From assembly GCA_025765615.1 (NCBI GenBank), contig JAIVFJ010000277.1, positions 1 to 64,000 of the forward strand: 64,000 nucleotides of DNA, in the 5' to 3' direction. A model generated the notes under the pieces. It did no database searches, had not been told where the DNA came from, and saw only the letters and a list, made by a program, of their open reading frames with translations. Shown here in pieces: positions 1 through 12,582 of this stretch. The stretch is from Zopfochytrium polystomum. Its lineage: Eukaryota > Chytridiomycota > Chytridiomycetes > Chytridiales > Chytridiaceae. The position numbers were made by a program, and so were the translations under genes. Positions within the stretch are counted from its first letter, which is position 1. Each line of letters begins with the position of its first letter.

Positions 1-600
1 GTTGCACCAAAGCTGAGTTGAAACATCCCAACCCATCCAGGCTTCCCCAGCAAGTGGTCAACCGCGCTCTCTCACTCCTACAGTCGCAACACGAGAACGT
101 AAATGGTCTTCTCTGTGTTTACAGCGTTTTGAAGGGCCAGTTCCGCCACAGCCAAACTCAGCATGAAACTTTCTTCCAAGTGGTGGCACGCATGACACAG
201 ATCAAATTGCACCATCAGCGGATTTGGGACGTAAAGGATCGCATCCGCCAGTTATTTGGGCCAAACCCTGTCTTGACAGGGAGGACCCGAAATAGGAACC
301 TGCAAGGCGCCCAGTCGGCGGCTGTGTCTGATCCTGTGCCTGCTTCTGTTAGTTTTGGGTCTTTTGGTGTAAGCAGTGTGCAGGAGCTTTGACCTGATAC
401 TGCTCTGCAAGGATGACTTGCAGCATTTTGCAAGTGATGGTCCTTGTAACAGTTTTGTATAAAGACAAACACAAGACTGATAGAAGCCAAGATCAACCTC
501 CCACCACCACCACCTTCAGTAGTGTACTACCTCCATCCATCTCCACAGCAGCACAACCCATAGACAATCCAGCCCAACGAATTCTTTCAATTAAAAGCTT
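1..600 (+). mobile_element. Retroelement fragment, copy A, 5' part
   Basis: Decayed retroelement DNA. Bases about 345-590 recur in inverted orientation at 40590-40730 and 63725-63948, so this is a dispersed terminal segment of one repeat family. An open frame at 18-392 (124 codons) reads like a retroelement gag fragment (basic, Gln/His-rich) but has no diagnostic motif. The segment continues, after an insertion, at about 1540. Confidence 0.6.
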
Positions 601-1540
601 CTAACTTTTGCAGATGCGTACGCGGAATTGGCAGGGCTTTCAAACGCGCTATCCAGATGTGGAATATGTTGAGTTTTCGAGTCGAGTTACTAAGTGGTAA
701 CGTCAAAATTGAATGCCCAGGACGGCAGTTGGGTGCCACCCAGCTTTGTCATTGACAATCAATTTCTGTCGAGGATTTTCGTTCGCAAGCGTCGCGATCA
801 TGAAAAATGCGTTCAAAATTCGTTGCTTAAACGCGCCCACTGCTTTGCAGGTGCAGTTTAAACCTGAAGCCCCCCCCCCCCTCCCCTGTGAGACTATACT
901 CATCCTTTGACCCTGGGATCTGGGCCCTAGAGTGAAGGAAAGCCAAATAATAGGCTAAAACTAACTTTATTGGGCTGTTGTCTAGGGAGTGTTTCAACCC
1001 TACTACTTGCCTAGTCCATGAAGTATCCCTACTGATCTGTCTAACAGGGGTCTCAAACACAAAGAATGAACATTCAGAGGGACAATCCTCTGAAGGATCG
1101 GTGTGAGTTGAACACCCTGCCTCAGCAGTTGGGCACGCGTACAGCAGACTTTGCAAGGTTGTCCTCTGCTCACAGACAGAGGTGGGGTTCGATGAAATCG
1201 GCAGACGTTATGGACTTGGTGTGCGTCTTCGGGTGTGTTAAGCCCCAGGGATGACCAGAGGGAGAAACACAAGGTCTTGAGCGGTGAGAGAGCAGAGATC
1301 GATGGTGCTGACGCTTAAGAGCGGCAACTAAAATCGAAGAAGGAAGACTTTGGCACGTGTAAGGAGACCTTCAACACGTGGGGAACACGGCAAACTGACA
1401 GCACAGTACCTATGTGCCCAAGTGGAAGTGAAGAAAGGGGGGGTGTAAAGGTGAGATTTAACAAAGTAGAAGGAGTTGAAGCCAAGATCATCACTGAAAC
1501 AGCAAGACTCACCTATTCCCAGACCAAACAGACATCATAC
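600..1540. mobile_element. Insertion within retroelement copy A
   Basis: Relative to inverted copy B (38.7-40.7 kb), where the matching flanks lie close together, copy A carries roughly 900 extra bases here. The insert contains a partial copy of dispersed repeat R2 (887-1103), a C homopolymer near 870-882 and no convincing coding frame. Confidence 0.45.
887..1103 (+). repeat. Dispersed repeat R2, copy 1 (truncated)
   Basis: Begins TGTGAGACTATACT and matches 5466-5790 and 41917-42238 in direct orientation with only scattered differences. It diverges from the other copies after the segment ending GAAGGATCGGTG. The TG start and the AATAAA near the end of the longer copies suggest a solo LTR, but no internal element is attached. 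Confidence 0.75.
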
Positions 1541-3760
1541 AGCGATTTCGTTACTACCATCGGAAAGCTCTTGATCTCCTCGTTCCAACGAACCCACCTG
1601 ATCTCGGATCGAACGCTCCTACGTCGTATCCACCGCCTCCAAAGTCGACGCCAACTTTTCCAACTTCAACCTCAATTTGCTCGCCTTCCAGACCTCCCAG
1701 AGCCGATCCCAAGCTATCTTTGGAAAGGCCTGCTTCTGGACTACACAACTGTCACCAGTGGCATCCCAAAATCACTCTCCTTTGTGATAAGCGCCCACTT
1801 TTTCCATTCAGGGTCACCAGATTACCTCCAACCCTCACCGTTAATTTTTGATTTTTTGTCCCCAATTGGAGACAACAACCACCCCCCTACCTGACACACA
1901 CCAAGCTAACAAACCAACTTTTCATCTGCTGCAACACCACCTTCACAACACACCCAAAATCCAACGAAATCCCTTCAAACTTGGCACACATAATCGTCCT
2001 GAGAAAACAACTTGACTACTGACTCAACCAAGTATGTTGCCAAGTCCTTCAGCGTCTTGGAGGGACCAGAGAATTTCAGTGACTGGTTGGAGGATCTTAC
2101 AGCAGAACTCTCCAACAAAAAATGTCCACTTACGCCACTGCATTGACACAAGTCACATCAACACTGAGCAGAACGATGCAGTTGATCCACTAGACCTCTG
2201 CAACACTGGAACCTGTCTCATCAGAGATGGACCATTCCAAGGACAGAGATTCCAATTGGTGCCTCCGTCTTGTGGACCAGAGAAAGTAACTTGGTTTCCT
2301 GGTGCACAGAACCAGAATGCACATTGCTGTCTAATCATTCCTCGCCACATCTATCGAGCCCTCACCCAAATCACACCTGGTCGAAACTTCACTTACAAAT
2401 TGATTGGCAAATTGGGAATAATTTGCCGCACAGCAGACCAGGGACTTGCAAAGGAGATCATTGACAACTTTGAATGCATCAAAATGGAACCAACTGAAGC
2501 CTCAGATGCCTTCATTACCCGATTCACTGAAGTGTACCATCAAGTCGACAGCTTTGCAAAGTCAGCAGCTGGAGAACTTCTCCATCATATTCGCCCTTTC
2601 CAACAAGTTGTTCGAATCTTTGTTGGCTCACTGGGCCAAAGCCTGTTGGATATGGGGAAAGGAAAAGTTTTTCTTGTTGTCGGCAACTCAGCTCCTCAGA
2701 TAACAGTTTAGCCAAACTAATCTCACTCTTCAAAAACCTGTTTGACAAAACAACTATGATAAGCAACACATCAAGCTGGCCAATCAAAGCGACAATCACT
2801 CAGCTACTACTGCACCAGAAATCACCCCACCAACTGTTTCTATCCTGGTTATCTGCTTCTTCATATCAATTGAAGAACAAACAGCAGAGGTCCTCAAAAC
2901 CCAACTTGCTCCATCAACTAATAATCAATCAATCTGCTAAGTGTTTTGCTCTTCTCTTTTGATATGCATCAAAGTAACTGCCTTTATCCTCTCAACATAC
3001 AGCCAATGCAGTCTCCTGTCAGTATGATTCATCATTCCATGAACATCAACACAGGCATTTCAGTTTTTGGAGACCTGCACCACTAACAACTGCCCCTGTG
3101 CCCTTTTAATAATACTTACTCATTTTCAACAGGGCATAACAAATTCAGATTTGATGATATGGTGTTTTGCTCGCCTATCGACCTATGTAGTCGGTGGTTC
3201 AATTTCTGGATTCCCTGATACAATTATCATTGACATGGCCACCTTTTGAGATCAGAGTGTTTTCAACCACACTGCAACTATCAAACATATTTGAGATTGG
3301 GATGACGAATAGTTATGGAAGTGCCAACTCTCACAACCATGGCAACCTTGTGCAATTTCCTCTTGGCCTTGAACTCTGTTACATCAAGCTAAGCCTCTCT
3401 TTGTCTTTGCTCACATAACTTCAGCCAAAGACAATTTGCTGTCCATTCATTGATTGAACCAGGATTGGTTGAGTAGTTTAACCATCCTCTAACCGTTTTT
3501 TGCCAGGCAACATCAAACATCATCTTCCACTTAGGGGGAGGATTCTAGGGATAAGTGAAAGATGATCACCGGCACTGTATTGCCAATTAGATGGAGGATG
3601 CTTGGAATAAGTGAAAGATGATCATCAGTGCAGAGTTTCAAAGTGGTCTCAGCATTGATTGGCACCAACTTGGCATGGTCTTCTTGGAGCCAGGCTGCTG
3701 GCTTGGGAAAACGCTCTAACCATTTTAGCCAAATGAGTCTGGACTCAGGAGTCAAACTAT
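1540..3760 (+). mobile_element. Ty1/copia-like retroelement copy A with gag remnant
   Basis: This stretch is matched, inverted, by 38697-40450. It holds a broken gag-type reading frame. Around 2040-2150 a frame reads SVLEGPENFSDWLEDLTAEL, like the N-terminus of copia gag (leucine, glycine, ENF..W). At 2400-2640 another frame reads LGIICRTADQGLAKEIIDNF and then a helical gag core. Stops and frameshifts separate the parts, so the copy is dead. Copia affiliation rests on this gag pattern and on other elements in the window; protease, integrase and RT are absent here. Confidence 0.6.
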
Positions 3761-4930
3761 GGAATATACTATTATTGCTGGGCTTACTTGACCCTGGCTA
3801 GGGACCTTAACTCACACATATTGACTGCTTCAGCTTTTATACACAGACATACTAACACACTACACCAGGTCCCACATCACAGGAAATTCCACTGCCATAC
3901 CTGAGTCTTCACCTCAATTGCATCACTCTGATGAATTATCCTAACCAACTTCTCTGACAAAACGAAATGTTCCTTGAAAATAACTTTTGGCCCATTCCAA
4001 GGAGTATCAACGTTTATCTTTATTGGACACTCAACACAAACACTTTTTCAGAGCAAACTATAAACAAGCTCAACCTTGCAAGATTGCTGAAGTTCCATTC
4101 TCATCTGAGATTCTACCTTTGCTGAACCAAATCTAACTGATTCTAGATTTCAAACTGCTCTTAATAGAGTCACTCCAGAATAGCTATGTTCTTTGAATGC
4201 CTCATTCATTCATGCAGTATAACCAGGATCTGGAAGCTTCAGAGATTGCCCTCAACGTTTGTAATCTGACCAGAAACTTTGTGGTTCTGGCTTGGATGTT
4301 AGACTTGACAAAAACATTCTGCTGATTCTTTTACGAGGCAGAGTGGAAGACATCAGGCTAAGTCTTTGTTCCCTTTGCTTGCACTAACACTCTTCTACCA
4401 GCATTAAATTCACCACAACATCACTTGGAGACTAAAGGCAAATCATCATCAAACAGTCAAGCTGTGGAAACATCTGGATATACTAACTCTCACTAATGCT
4501 TTCTACCACTAACTTTGTCTCTTTCTTTATTCGCCCCTCTCGACCAACAAAAACAAAATCAACCACCTCATAGTCAAACAGTCACAATTACCACATCATC
4601 AAACTATTCAATATGCAGCAGTCTCAGCAAATTCAGGAAAATCTTCAACCATTCATTACCGCAGATCAGCTTCAGAAACAACACCAACATCACCACTTTG
4701 CTCCATTCAGTCACCAGTCACCTTGAACCATCTTTGAACCTGATTTTTGCCAGTTGAACAAGTTGAATTGGAATTGCTTTCAGTTTTCTGCAGTCTCAAC
4801 AAAGTCAGACAAAGCATCAACCATTCCCCACAGCAGAGTCACTCCAGAAAACAACAACTTCCTCCATTCAGTCAGCATTCAGCTTCAGCAATCAGAATTG
4901 GAAGAAGTCAAACTGGAATTGGTAAAACGT
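3760..4930 (+). mobile_element. AT-rich retroelement remnant with a duplicated Gln-rich segment
   Basis: No intact gene. Two similar segments, about 4612-4730 and 4775-4930, encode related Gln/His-rich peptides (QSQQIQ..., QSQQSQ...) ending in stops, which indicates a local duplication of about 160 bp. This would fit the linker or C-terminal part of a gag protein. Assignment to copy A is inferred from continuity only. Confidence 0.35.
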
Positions 4931-5465
4931 ATCAACCACATGTAATCCACAGCGAAAGTGAATCGGATAACGGTGTACAGCTCTGGTGTTGGAGGTGATG
5001 GCACGACGGGCTGGATTCCGTGCTACTGCAATTAACGTCACCTCCAGTGAGCCTTACTGGGAGCACTATAGGCATGACTGAGGAAGGCCGGACTGGGGTG
5101 GCAGACTGGCAATGTAAAATCAACTGAAGTCCCAGCTTGTAGGCTAGTGTGGCCTGGACCTGTGTCAGAGGAGGTGGAGTCCTGAGCAGGGAGCCCATTC
5201 CGCAAGGAGTACCAACCAGGAGACAGTTATTCTTCTGATGTGCCTGGGTGAGACGCGGGGGAAAGCGTCGAGGGCAAGCTGTTTATGGGGGAGTGGTCAC
5301 CTTGCCTCATAGGGTACTGGGGGGAGCCCAGACCAGCATCGTGCGGAAGGCTCACCTGTGCAGAGTTTTCTCTCGTGCTTTCTTTTATGTGCAGGGTATC
5401 TTAGAAAATCTGAACTAATTTTCCCTAAAGTTTCTTAAAGTTAAAACCATCACAAGTAGATCCTA
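4930..5465. other. No gene seen; compositional shift
   Basis: GC content rises sharply after about 4975. Codons are interrupted on both strands and I recognise no protein motif. It could be an unrelated dispersed repeat of which only one copy lies in the window. Confidence 0.3.
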
Positions 5466-5790
5466 TGTGAGACTATACTCACTCCTTTGACCCTGGGATC
5501 TGGGCCCTAGAGTGAGGGAAAGCAAATAATAGGCTAAAACTAACTTTATTGGGCTGTTGTCTAGGGGGTGTTTCAACCCTACTACTTGCCTAGTCCACAA
5601 AGTATCCCTACTGATCTGTCTAACAGGGGTCTCAAACACAAAGAATGAACATTCAGAGGGACAATCCTCTGAAGGATCGGTGCTGGAGCACCGATTACTC
5701 GTGTGGCCGCGGGCCGATGTGAGGGGAAATGGAAGGGCACTCCTGAGGGCGCAACACAACCGCAGAATAAAGAGAGAGAAGAGGGAAACG
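5466..5790 (+). repeat. Dispersed repeat R2, copy 2 (longest copy)
   Basis: Direct copy of the repeat at 41917-42238 and, for its first part, of 887-1103. It begins TGTGAGACTATACT and ends near an AATAAA followed by GAGAGAGAAGAGG. The similarity of three separated copies and the TG start suggest LTR or SINE-like mobility; no coding potential. Confidence 0.75.
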
Positions 5791-6850
5791 GGGGGTTTTA
5801 TCTCAGGAACCTAATCTCCAGTACAACAGGAGCGGTTAATAGCAACGGGACGGACAGGGCGCGACCTAGCGCCCCTCGTCGTCGCCAGCGACGGGGGGGA
5901 GAGAGAGAAGGGAGTTGACTATGTACGGGTCGGAAGGTCGCCAGCAGGGAACTCGCACGCGGAAACACCTGCGATCGAACACGCACCCCGCCAGGCTGCG
6001 TTGGCACGATCACTCAACCAACGGGCTTTATCGCATCGCACTCGTACTCACACATCTCGCCCTCACAGCAATAGGACCGAGGCAGCGCTTGTAGATCGAA
6101 CTCTCAGGTGTCGGGGGCCGCACCGGGCGCAGCCACCAACACCCTCGCGGGGACGGGAAGGTCAGAGACAACGATGCTGTCATCGTCACCACCACCACCA
6201 CCATCATCGCAGCAGGCAAGCGCCAGGGATCCTCACTCCAACACAGAGCCGGCAATGTCACACAGTCGCTGGTGGGGCCAGCTGCATTCCCCACCCACGG
6301 CCCCTTAAGAGGAGCCCCACGAAGGGACCATGTACACACCCGGGTGTGTACCATCTCTCACTACCCTCACCTTTGCGAGCCAGATGGATTTGAAGGGACT
6401 CTGTATTGGTGCCAATGGACAGAAATCAGATTGAAGAAAAAAGGAAAAAGAGAAATGGCCCAAAAACAGAGAGAGAGAAAATTGACAAGTCAACCCCCCT
6501 GACTTGGAGCATCCACCACAAATGCTCTAAGTCCCCCCCAACCCTATGCATGTATGTACAAGTGCCAAAAATAAATAATAAATTAGGCGGGCTTGGGGTA
6601 CGGCCTGTCAGGCACCCCATCCCTAGGCAGTCAGGCAGTCTCTGTTAGTCACCGAAAAAGAAAATACGTTGAGAAAACCCTGGTGCAACAGAAACTGTTA
6701 AGACAAAAGTAGTAAAAGCAGACCCAATAATAAAGACGGGTTAGCCGCAAATACACTTTGATAACGCCTTGGAAACTAAAGAACCGGGAGCAATAATAGG
6801 GGTCCCAATCCTTGCGGTTTTATGACAGGTACGCTTGTTTTTGCGAATAA
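5790..6850. other. No gene seen
   Basis: GC-rich up to about 6300, AT-richer afterwards. It contains a short CAC/CCA trinucleotide run near 6185-6210 (His or Pro in translation) and an AATAAATAATAAA run near 6570. I find no supported coding frame and no RNA gene. Confidence 0.3.
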
Positions 6851-6854
6851 AATC

Positions 6855-7250
6855 CTAGACTTTATCACTGAGACCTTGGTGTAGTCTCACACCTATTCCT
6901 CTACAACCACAAGACAAACATAACACTTTAAAATTAGGAATCCACCACAAACTTCTTACCTTCAGGCGAAATTCCATCAGAACCACATCAGCTGTTGCCA
7001 CCATCTGACAACGCTGCAAAGTGTACACATTCAGGCCAACTGTGTTTGACAAGCACACCTTGCCCAGACCCTTGTATATGTGCAGACTGCCTTTGAAGTT
7101 ATTGAACAACTCACCAATGTCAACATAATCTGGAACAAATGGGTCTACAAAGTCAAACTTTGTGAAGACAGCAGCATTGAGTGCTTCTATGCACGGCTCA
7201 TGGCTAAGGGCCCCACTTAGTGTCACTGCATTGATATTCAGAATACTCAC
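6855..7250 (-). mobile_element. Possible copia protease-region remnant
   Basis: A 131-codon frame on the minus strand includes DYVDIGELFNNF and YKGLGKVCLSNTVGL. The order loosely resembles the copia protease/gag-pre-integrase stretch, in which a glycine-rich 'G.G.V.L' strand is followed by 'VLYVP'. The catalytic D-S/T-G is not visible. Weak call, made because retroelement DNA surrounds it. Confidence 0.25.
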
Positions 7251-7259
7251 TCACCTTTT

Positions 7260-7900
7260 CTCCAAATCAATAGTCTTTTACTCACTGAAATGGCTGCCTG
7301 AATCAACTGGGACACTGACACAGTTGATATCAGCAACACATACCTCAACAGCATATTTTATGTGCCAATCTGCGTGGAACAGTTCATTACCACAACACTG
7401 AGTGCACAAGACGAACAGCCACCCAAATCAAACAGTTGTCAGGAAAGTACAATCTTCTGGAAGACCACTGCATCCTTCTTTGTCAATTGACTGGCGCATC
7501 ATCCACACTGCAAGCTAAGTTTACAATATTTGTTTTTGGTGATTCTGGCAAAACTTCCTCTGCCATTGCCTTGCCTAATCTTGTCACAAACTCTGCAAAA
7601 TGGGAGCAATCAAAAACCATCCTTTTTATGCAGCTGGAACATCACCATAACAGAATCTTCATATCAAGGAGTTACTTCAGTGCCACGCCAACATTATCAA
7701 CAACCGCACTGCAGTAACTGCCCTTCCCAGTAGTCTCAATCTTCAGCCACGTAGGATGGACAAAGCAACTGGAAATCAACTGTACCAGGCAACCCTTGGC
7801 AGCATCAACTACCTTGCAACACACACACAACCAGACCTTGCCCCAGCAGTATCATATCTTGGTGCCTTCATTTCTGTTTTTTTCTTCTTTTCTTGCTCAT
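7260..7900. other. Unresolved retroelement-like DNA
   Basis: AT-rich sequence with only short broken frames. Composition and vocabulary match the retroelement DNA to the left. A boundary to GC-rich, gene-type sequence falls near 7900. Confidence 0.3.
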
Positions 7901-8344
7901 TTTTGCTACAATAGTTTTCTTTTTTCTTGAGAATTTTTGGGGGTTTTTAATGTATAAACCCGAGGCTCCAAATTCAAAGCCCGAACCTTCGCCAAAACAG
8001 GTGGTGGAGGCCGGGACGATGTTTCCAGTCCTCGCGCGCAACTGCTAGACGACTTTTGATCGCAGGGTTGAAGGTGACAGCCTTCGCAGCCCGCTCGTGT
8101 TAAATTTGTACTACCTTTATTGCTTCTTTTGTCGACAACAGTGGCGAAAGAGAAACAGGGGAGAAAGTGAAAGTCCACAGAGTCAGTTGGAGGGAAAAGG
8201 GGTGCGGGAGAAGTGGACAATAGGAAGTCGAAAGGAAACGCAGCGAAGGAAACTTCGATAAACGAGCTTTTGAACAGTTCGGCTCGCCAGTGACGCTGCC
8301 GTTCGCAACAACAACAACTAAACCCAACAAAAAAACAAGGCATT
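7900..8344. other. 3' flank of the Cys-rich protein gene
   Basis: Lies between the stop codon at 8345 and the retroelement boundary. No separate gene is supported; the short frames present are probably by-products of GC-rich sequence. Confidence 0.35.
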
Positions 8345-11156
8345 TTACGATCGCCGGAGCCTTCGGCGCTTCGCCGGGTTGGATTCCGCCGAAGAAGCTC
8401 CCTCTCCAGCTTCCTCTTCAGCTTCCTCTGCAGTAGATGGTGATGGATTCGAATGCTGTTTGCGAGGAAAGCTTGCCGAAAATGCGACCTCCAACGAAGC
8501 TCGGTCCAAACCCCTGGTTGTAGACGAGTGCGGAAAGAGGGAGGATGAGAAGTTTAGACCCCATCCAAACAAACCGAAAAAAAAGGCCAACAATTTGATT
8601 GGCGCTCACAGGTCTTCAAGATATTTATCGTGGACGGCTTTGTCCTCTTTGGGATACAGCACGTGGCGAACGAGCTCTCTGGGGCTCCCGTTCCGGTTCC
8701 TTCCGACGATCTTGCCGCATTTGCATTGGTAGTGCCAACGGCAGTACTTGACCTGTTTCCCGTCCACCTCGGCGACCTGTCCAAGCACGATCAGCCCGCA
8801 TCCCTCGCAACCTTCCACGTAAGAGTTCCCCGACTTTGCCCGCTTGACCAAGTAGCCGCAGCACCCTTTGTGCCTCTGACGAGACACCGGGAACGTGTAC
8901 ATCCCGGCCTCAGTAAACGCCGAGATCGAGGTGTGGGATTGGAGCAGCTTTTCTATGGCGGCTTCCAGGTCCTTGCGGTGGGCCAGGTTCATGTTCCTGC
9001 GCCACTGCTTGTCGTTTACCCCTGCGTTCCAGTTGATATCTGTGCGAACGAGCTTTTCGTCCCAGACTACGTTCAACGCGTTTCCTTCTGCTTGTTGGAG
9101 AGTCAAACCCACCACCTTGACGCCGACGGCGGGTGTCTGCTGCGCGACCGACGACGCGCCAGCTGCAGCGTCGTCAGGTTCGCCGTCAGCGGCAGGGCGC
9201 GCTGCATTGTCATCGGGAAGGGCGTCTTTGGGCTCCCAGCGAGCGGGGGCGTCAAGAGTGGCACGGTTGGAATCTTGGTCCCAATCGTCGCCGTTACCAG
9301 CATCCCCATGACTATCATCGCCGTTCTCCTCGTCCTCGTCCTCCTGGTCGTCCTCGTCGTCGTCGCCGTCCTCGCCGTTCTCGTCCTCATAATGGTCCTC
9401 GTCCCCGGGGTTGTTCCCATGGTCGTCCCCTAGGTCGGCGGCATTGCGGTGACCGTCTTGAATGGTACCGCCGAGAGCGACTTTCTCCTTGAAGTAGCTA
9501 CTGGAAACATTAAATCCGATCTTTTTCCCGGTTTTGGTTAGCGACGAGGAGGAGTGGATGGGTGGGTGGGTGGCGGGTTGGAGGATATTTTAAAACGGCC
9601 AACAATGCTTACTTCCTTTGCTAAGATATTCAAGATATCTTTGTCTGCATGTGTGAACTGAGGCGGTGAAGTCGAGACGTCGGGAAACGTCAGGCTGGGA
9701 TGTTGGTAATCTTGAGTAGTGGTGATGTCGGGAAACCTCACGCCAGGATTTTGGTTAAATTGAGTGTGATCAGGCGCCTATCAAACGGTGTAAGTATTTC
9801 TGTCGATTTCGTGAGGGGAACACAATACCGATGCGATAGAGCCGTAACCGGCGTTAAGGAGGCTCGCGGCCCCGTCGTCGGGCGCCCACGTCGAAGACGA
9901 ACGAAGTCGCGCTTGGTCAAAGAGGCCGAGAGCATAGCGCGGGTCCCCGGGCAGTGTCTGCTGCAATTCCTGCTCCAGATGATCTGAGTTCGAGCATTGG
10001 CGGCAGGGAGGGAAAGAAAAAAAAAAACGACACACAAAACACACACACACACAAGAAAATCCAATCCCATACCTTGCTGACGTCGGCCACAAATGACTCA
10101 GTGGTAAAACCGTCCGCGGGTTCCGCCCCGTCACTAGGCTCTGTCGACTAAAGTCCGTTTCATGCCTCCGTCAGTAATTGTTGATCGGTTGATCGTTATC
10201 GAAGGGGCCGGGGAGCGAAGGAAAGTCTGATGCCATACCGTGTCGACGTCGAATGCCACTGAAAAAGCCGAACTATCGGTCTGTGGCGGACCGTAATCCG
10301 TTTTTTTGTTGTGGGATGTGGGTTGGGGAGGTTGTATGGCGCGATGCCGAAACGGGCGCGTCAGTTTGGTGGTAGAGGTGACAAGGATATTTGGGCTGCA
10401 GGGGACATCGGGAAGGGCGGTGTCGGGGTGTACGGGTGCGAGGGGCACGGCAAGGATCGCCAGCAGATCCTCGAGGTTGCTCTAGTTATGTAATGTTGTT
10501 TTTTTACATGATTCAGTGGCGATCGCAGAGGTTTCGTGTTTACCGTGTCAGGGTCAACCAAAGGTCTGTTTGCTGCCACATTATTCGAAAGGCACCCCGT
10601 CGATGTGCTGCCGAAACATGGCGGAAAGGTAACACTGCCGTCATCCTAGATGCGAGCATTTTCAAGTTGTGGGGCGTGAGGAAAGGTGGCGAGGGGAGGC
10701 AAAAACGTCTGTTAATGTTCCATGCTGATCACAATATATTATATAGCTTGAATGAAAAATCGGAAAAAATAGAGAGATTTTTCAAACCGAATCCGGGCTC
10801 GCAAGCGAGTGATTGGCTGCCGTCGGTTGCAAAGAGTTGAAATAGAGGCCGGGCGACTGACAGTCGCCGCTCGCTTCAGGAGAGAGTTCGCCAAACTATA
10901 GAGTTTTTGAATTAGTGGGCCGTCGTGAGCCGTGGGGGCGGCGGGAGGCCGACCGGTGTATCATGTTCCGTTCTCCAAGGATATCACAAGCCTTCCCCTT
11001 TCCCCAAACCCCATCCCCGCACCCCCACCACTCAAACCGTCACGAATTCCACCGACAACTTACTCTCCTCACTAAACATACCTGTCCGACATTGCATCCC
11101 CGAAAACCCTTCGCTGAGGAAAAGGAAGAGCATTCTCCGAACGCGCTTTCGGCCAT
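8345..11156 (-). CDS. Uncharacterised acidic, Cys-rich, probably nuclear protein (8 exons, ~622 aa)
   Basis: Not recognised. Exons by splice sites, in transcription order: 11156-11082, 10645-10544, 10481-10242, 10147-10073, 9960-9829, 9777-9613, 9520-8610, 8513-8345. The first six introns are all phase 0; the last, phase 2, joins in frame. The total is 623 codons with stop. The start is an ATG three bases after a good acceptor (CACATAG), which implies a non-coding first exon starting near the TATA box at 11.73 kb. The protein is low-complexity at the N-terminus. It has a strongly acidic Asp/Glu run (coded about 9300-9430), then a folded part with Cys/His spacing GCCG...CEGCG...CRWHYQCKCG (coded about 8700-8850) that resembles a zinc site. 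It ends in an acidic stretch and a basic KRRRLRRS tail like a nuclear localisation signal. A chromatin or transcription role is inference. If the last intron is retained, the protein ends at 8606. Confidence 0.7.
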
Positions 11157-11289
11157 GATCTATGTGCAACAGATTATTTTGTTTGATTCAATCTAGGTTG
11201 CGGGGCAGGGTGAGGGCCGAACAAAATAAAGGAGTCTGCAGCACCAATGCGTCGCGCCCCGAGAGATCGGAGCCGTCGCCCACAAACTC

Positions 11290-11500
11290 ATTTCGCAACA
11301 CACCACATGTCGTGGCGGGAATGCGTAAGGAATGCGAGGCGATAACTTGATGCGACGTTACCCGACGGATCGCATGGTGTCCCTCCAAACGGACGTCATC
11401 GCTTGCGGGGGAGGAGGGAGCCCTCAAAGCGACGCATGTCGCAGAGGGATCGCACGGCGTCCCTCGAAACGTACATCGCGGGCGTGTATGGAGGGGGGAC
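11290..11500. repeat. Imperfect local duplication, unit about 75-80 bp
   Basis: The stretch GGATCGCATGGTGTCCCTC (near 11370) and GGATCGCACGGCGTCCCTC (near 11447), with their flanks, are similar. This is an old tandem duplication inside the putative 5' UTR intron of the minus-strand gene. Confidence 0.5.
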
Positions 11501-11722
11501 GGGCGAGAACGCCAAGGGATGTGGTCTAATGCATCTGGGCCGTCACTCCCAACCACACCCTCCTTCTCACTCGGAGAGTTTGGCGGGCGGGCGTTCAGGG
11601 AATGAGGAGTGTGGTGTGAATGGTTGATCGATGAACTCACCTGAGCTTTGTTGGTTCCGAATGAGCGAAGAATAAGAAGGGTAGGAGGAGCAAGGGCAGT
11701 CAGCGACTGGCAGGCAGTGCGG

Positions 11723-11731
11723 TTTTTATAT
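11723..11731 (-). promoter_or_regulatory. TATA box for the 8.3-11.2 kb minus-strand gene
   Basis: Minus strand reads GCATATAAAAACC. About 85 bp downstream is a GTGAGT donor (intron starting at 11640), matched by the CACATAG acceptor just before the start codon at 11156. This makes a plausible promoter, 5' UTR exon and 5' UTR intron of about 480 nt. Confidence 0.55.
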
Positions 11732-11759
11732 GCCACTTGTTTGGTTTGAGCGTGGTTCA

Positions 11760-12560
11760 AGTGTACGGGGAAGACAAACGCACACCTGATCTGATCAAGT
11801 GCACGAGGCGGTTGTCGCTTTTGGGAAGATCACGAGGGTCGGTCAGCCCAAAGAGGAAATCCAATGACAAACCCTTGTGGTTCGAACAAGATGGATCCGG
11901 CTCGAGCCGCAAGTTACTGGTTCAAGTGCAGCTGAACCAAAAATGCTCTGACCAGCAAAAGATAGCATCGGGCCGCAGGTGTCGATTACAGGTGTCGGCG
12001 GAGGAGTGCTTAGTGATCATAGGATTGAATTTTTGTATTAATTTAAATATTGAAAGGAAGGGAATGAAAAATGGGGGGGTGCGGGGGGGATGGGGTAGGT
12101 GAGAGGGGAAGAAAAGGTGGAGAAGTTATAGCAGGCAGCAAAGTGCTTTCAGCGCTGAAGGATGAATGAAAAATGTGAATGATGTTATTGGAATGAAATG
12201 TTTTTGGAATGAACTGCGAGGGGATGGATCGACAGGCAGCGTGTGAGGCTTTCTTAAAGAGGAGGAAAGGTAGGGAAAAAGGAGTTTTGCAAGGAATGTA
12301 GTGTAGGAGAGGGAAGTCAAGTATTTTGCGTAAAAACACATGTCGCTGTGGGCGTTAGTTGAGGAGGGAATGAAGTTGCGGGGAAAGTTGTTGAGATAAA
12401 AAGATTGCGTTTCGCCGTTCGCTTCCAGGAAAACTATGGTCAGTGCGTCATGGAAATGCAGCTCACGTTCGTACCTCGTAATGAAGGGCAAGGAGCGTTT
12501 TAAGGCACTTCAGTTTTCCTCCTACGATGTCTGTGTGAGGGTAGCTCACAGAAATAGTGG
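11760..12560. other. No gene seen
   Basis: Intergenic DNA with a purine-rich patch at 12055-12120. Frames on both strands are short and low-complexity. Confidence 0.3.
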
Positions 12561-12582
12561 AGGAATTCGTCGCTCGGAGGAA

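Noticed and set aside
8606..9115. Single-exon 169-codon gene
   Set aside because: It is only part of a larger exon (9520-8610) of the eight-exon gene; its apparent start is a GTG within that exon.
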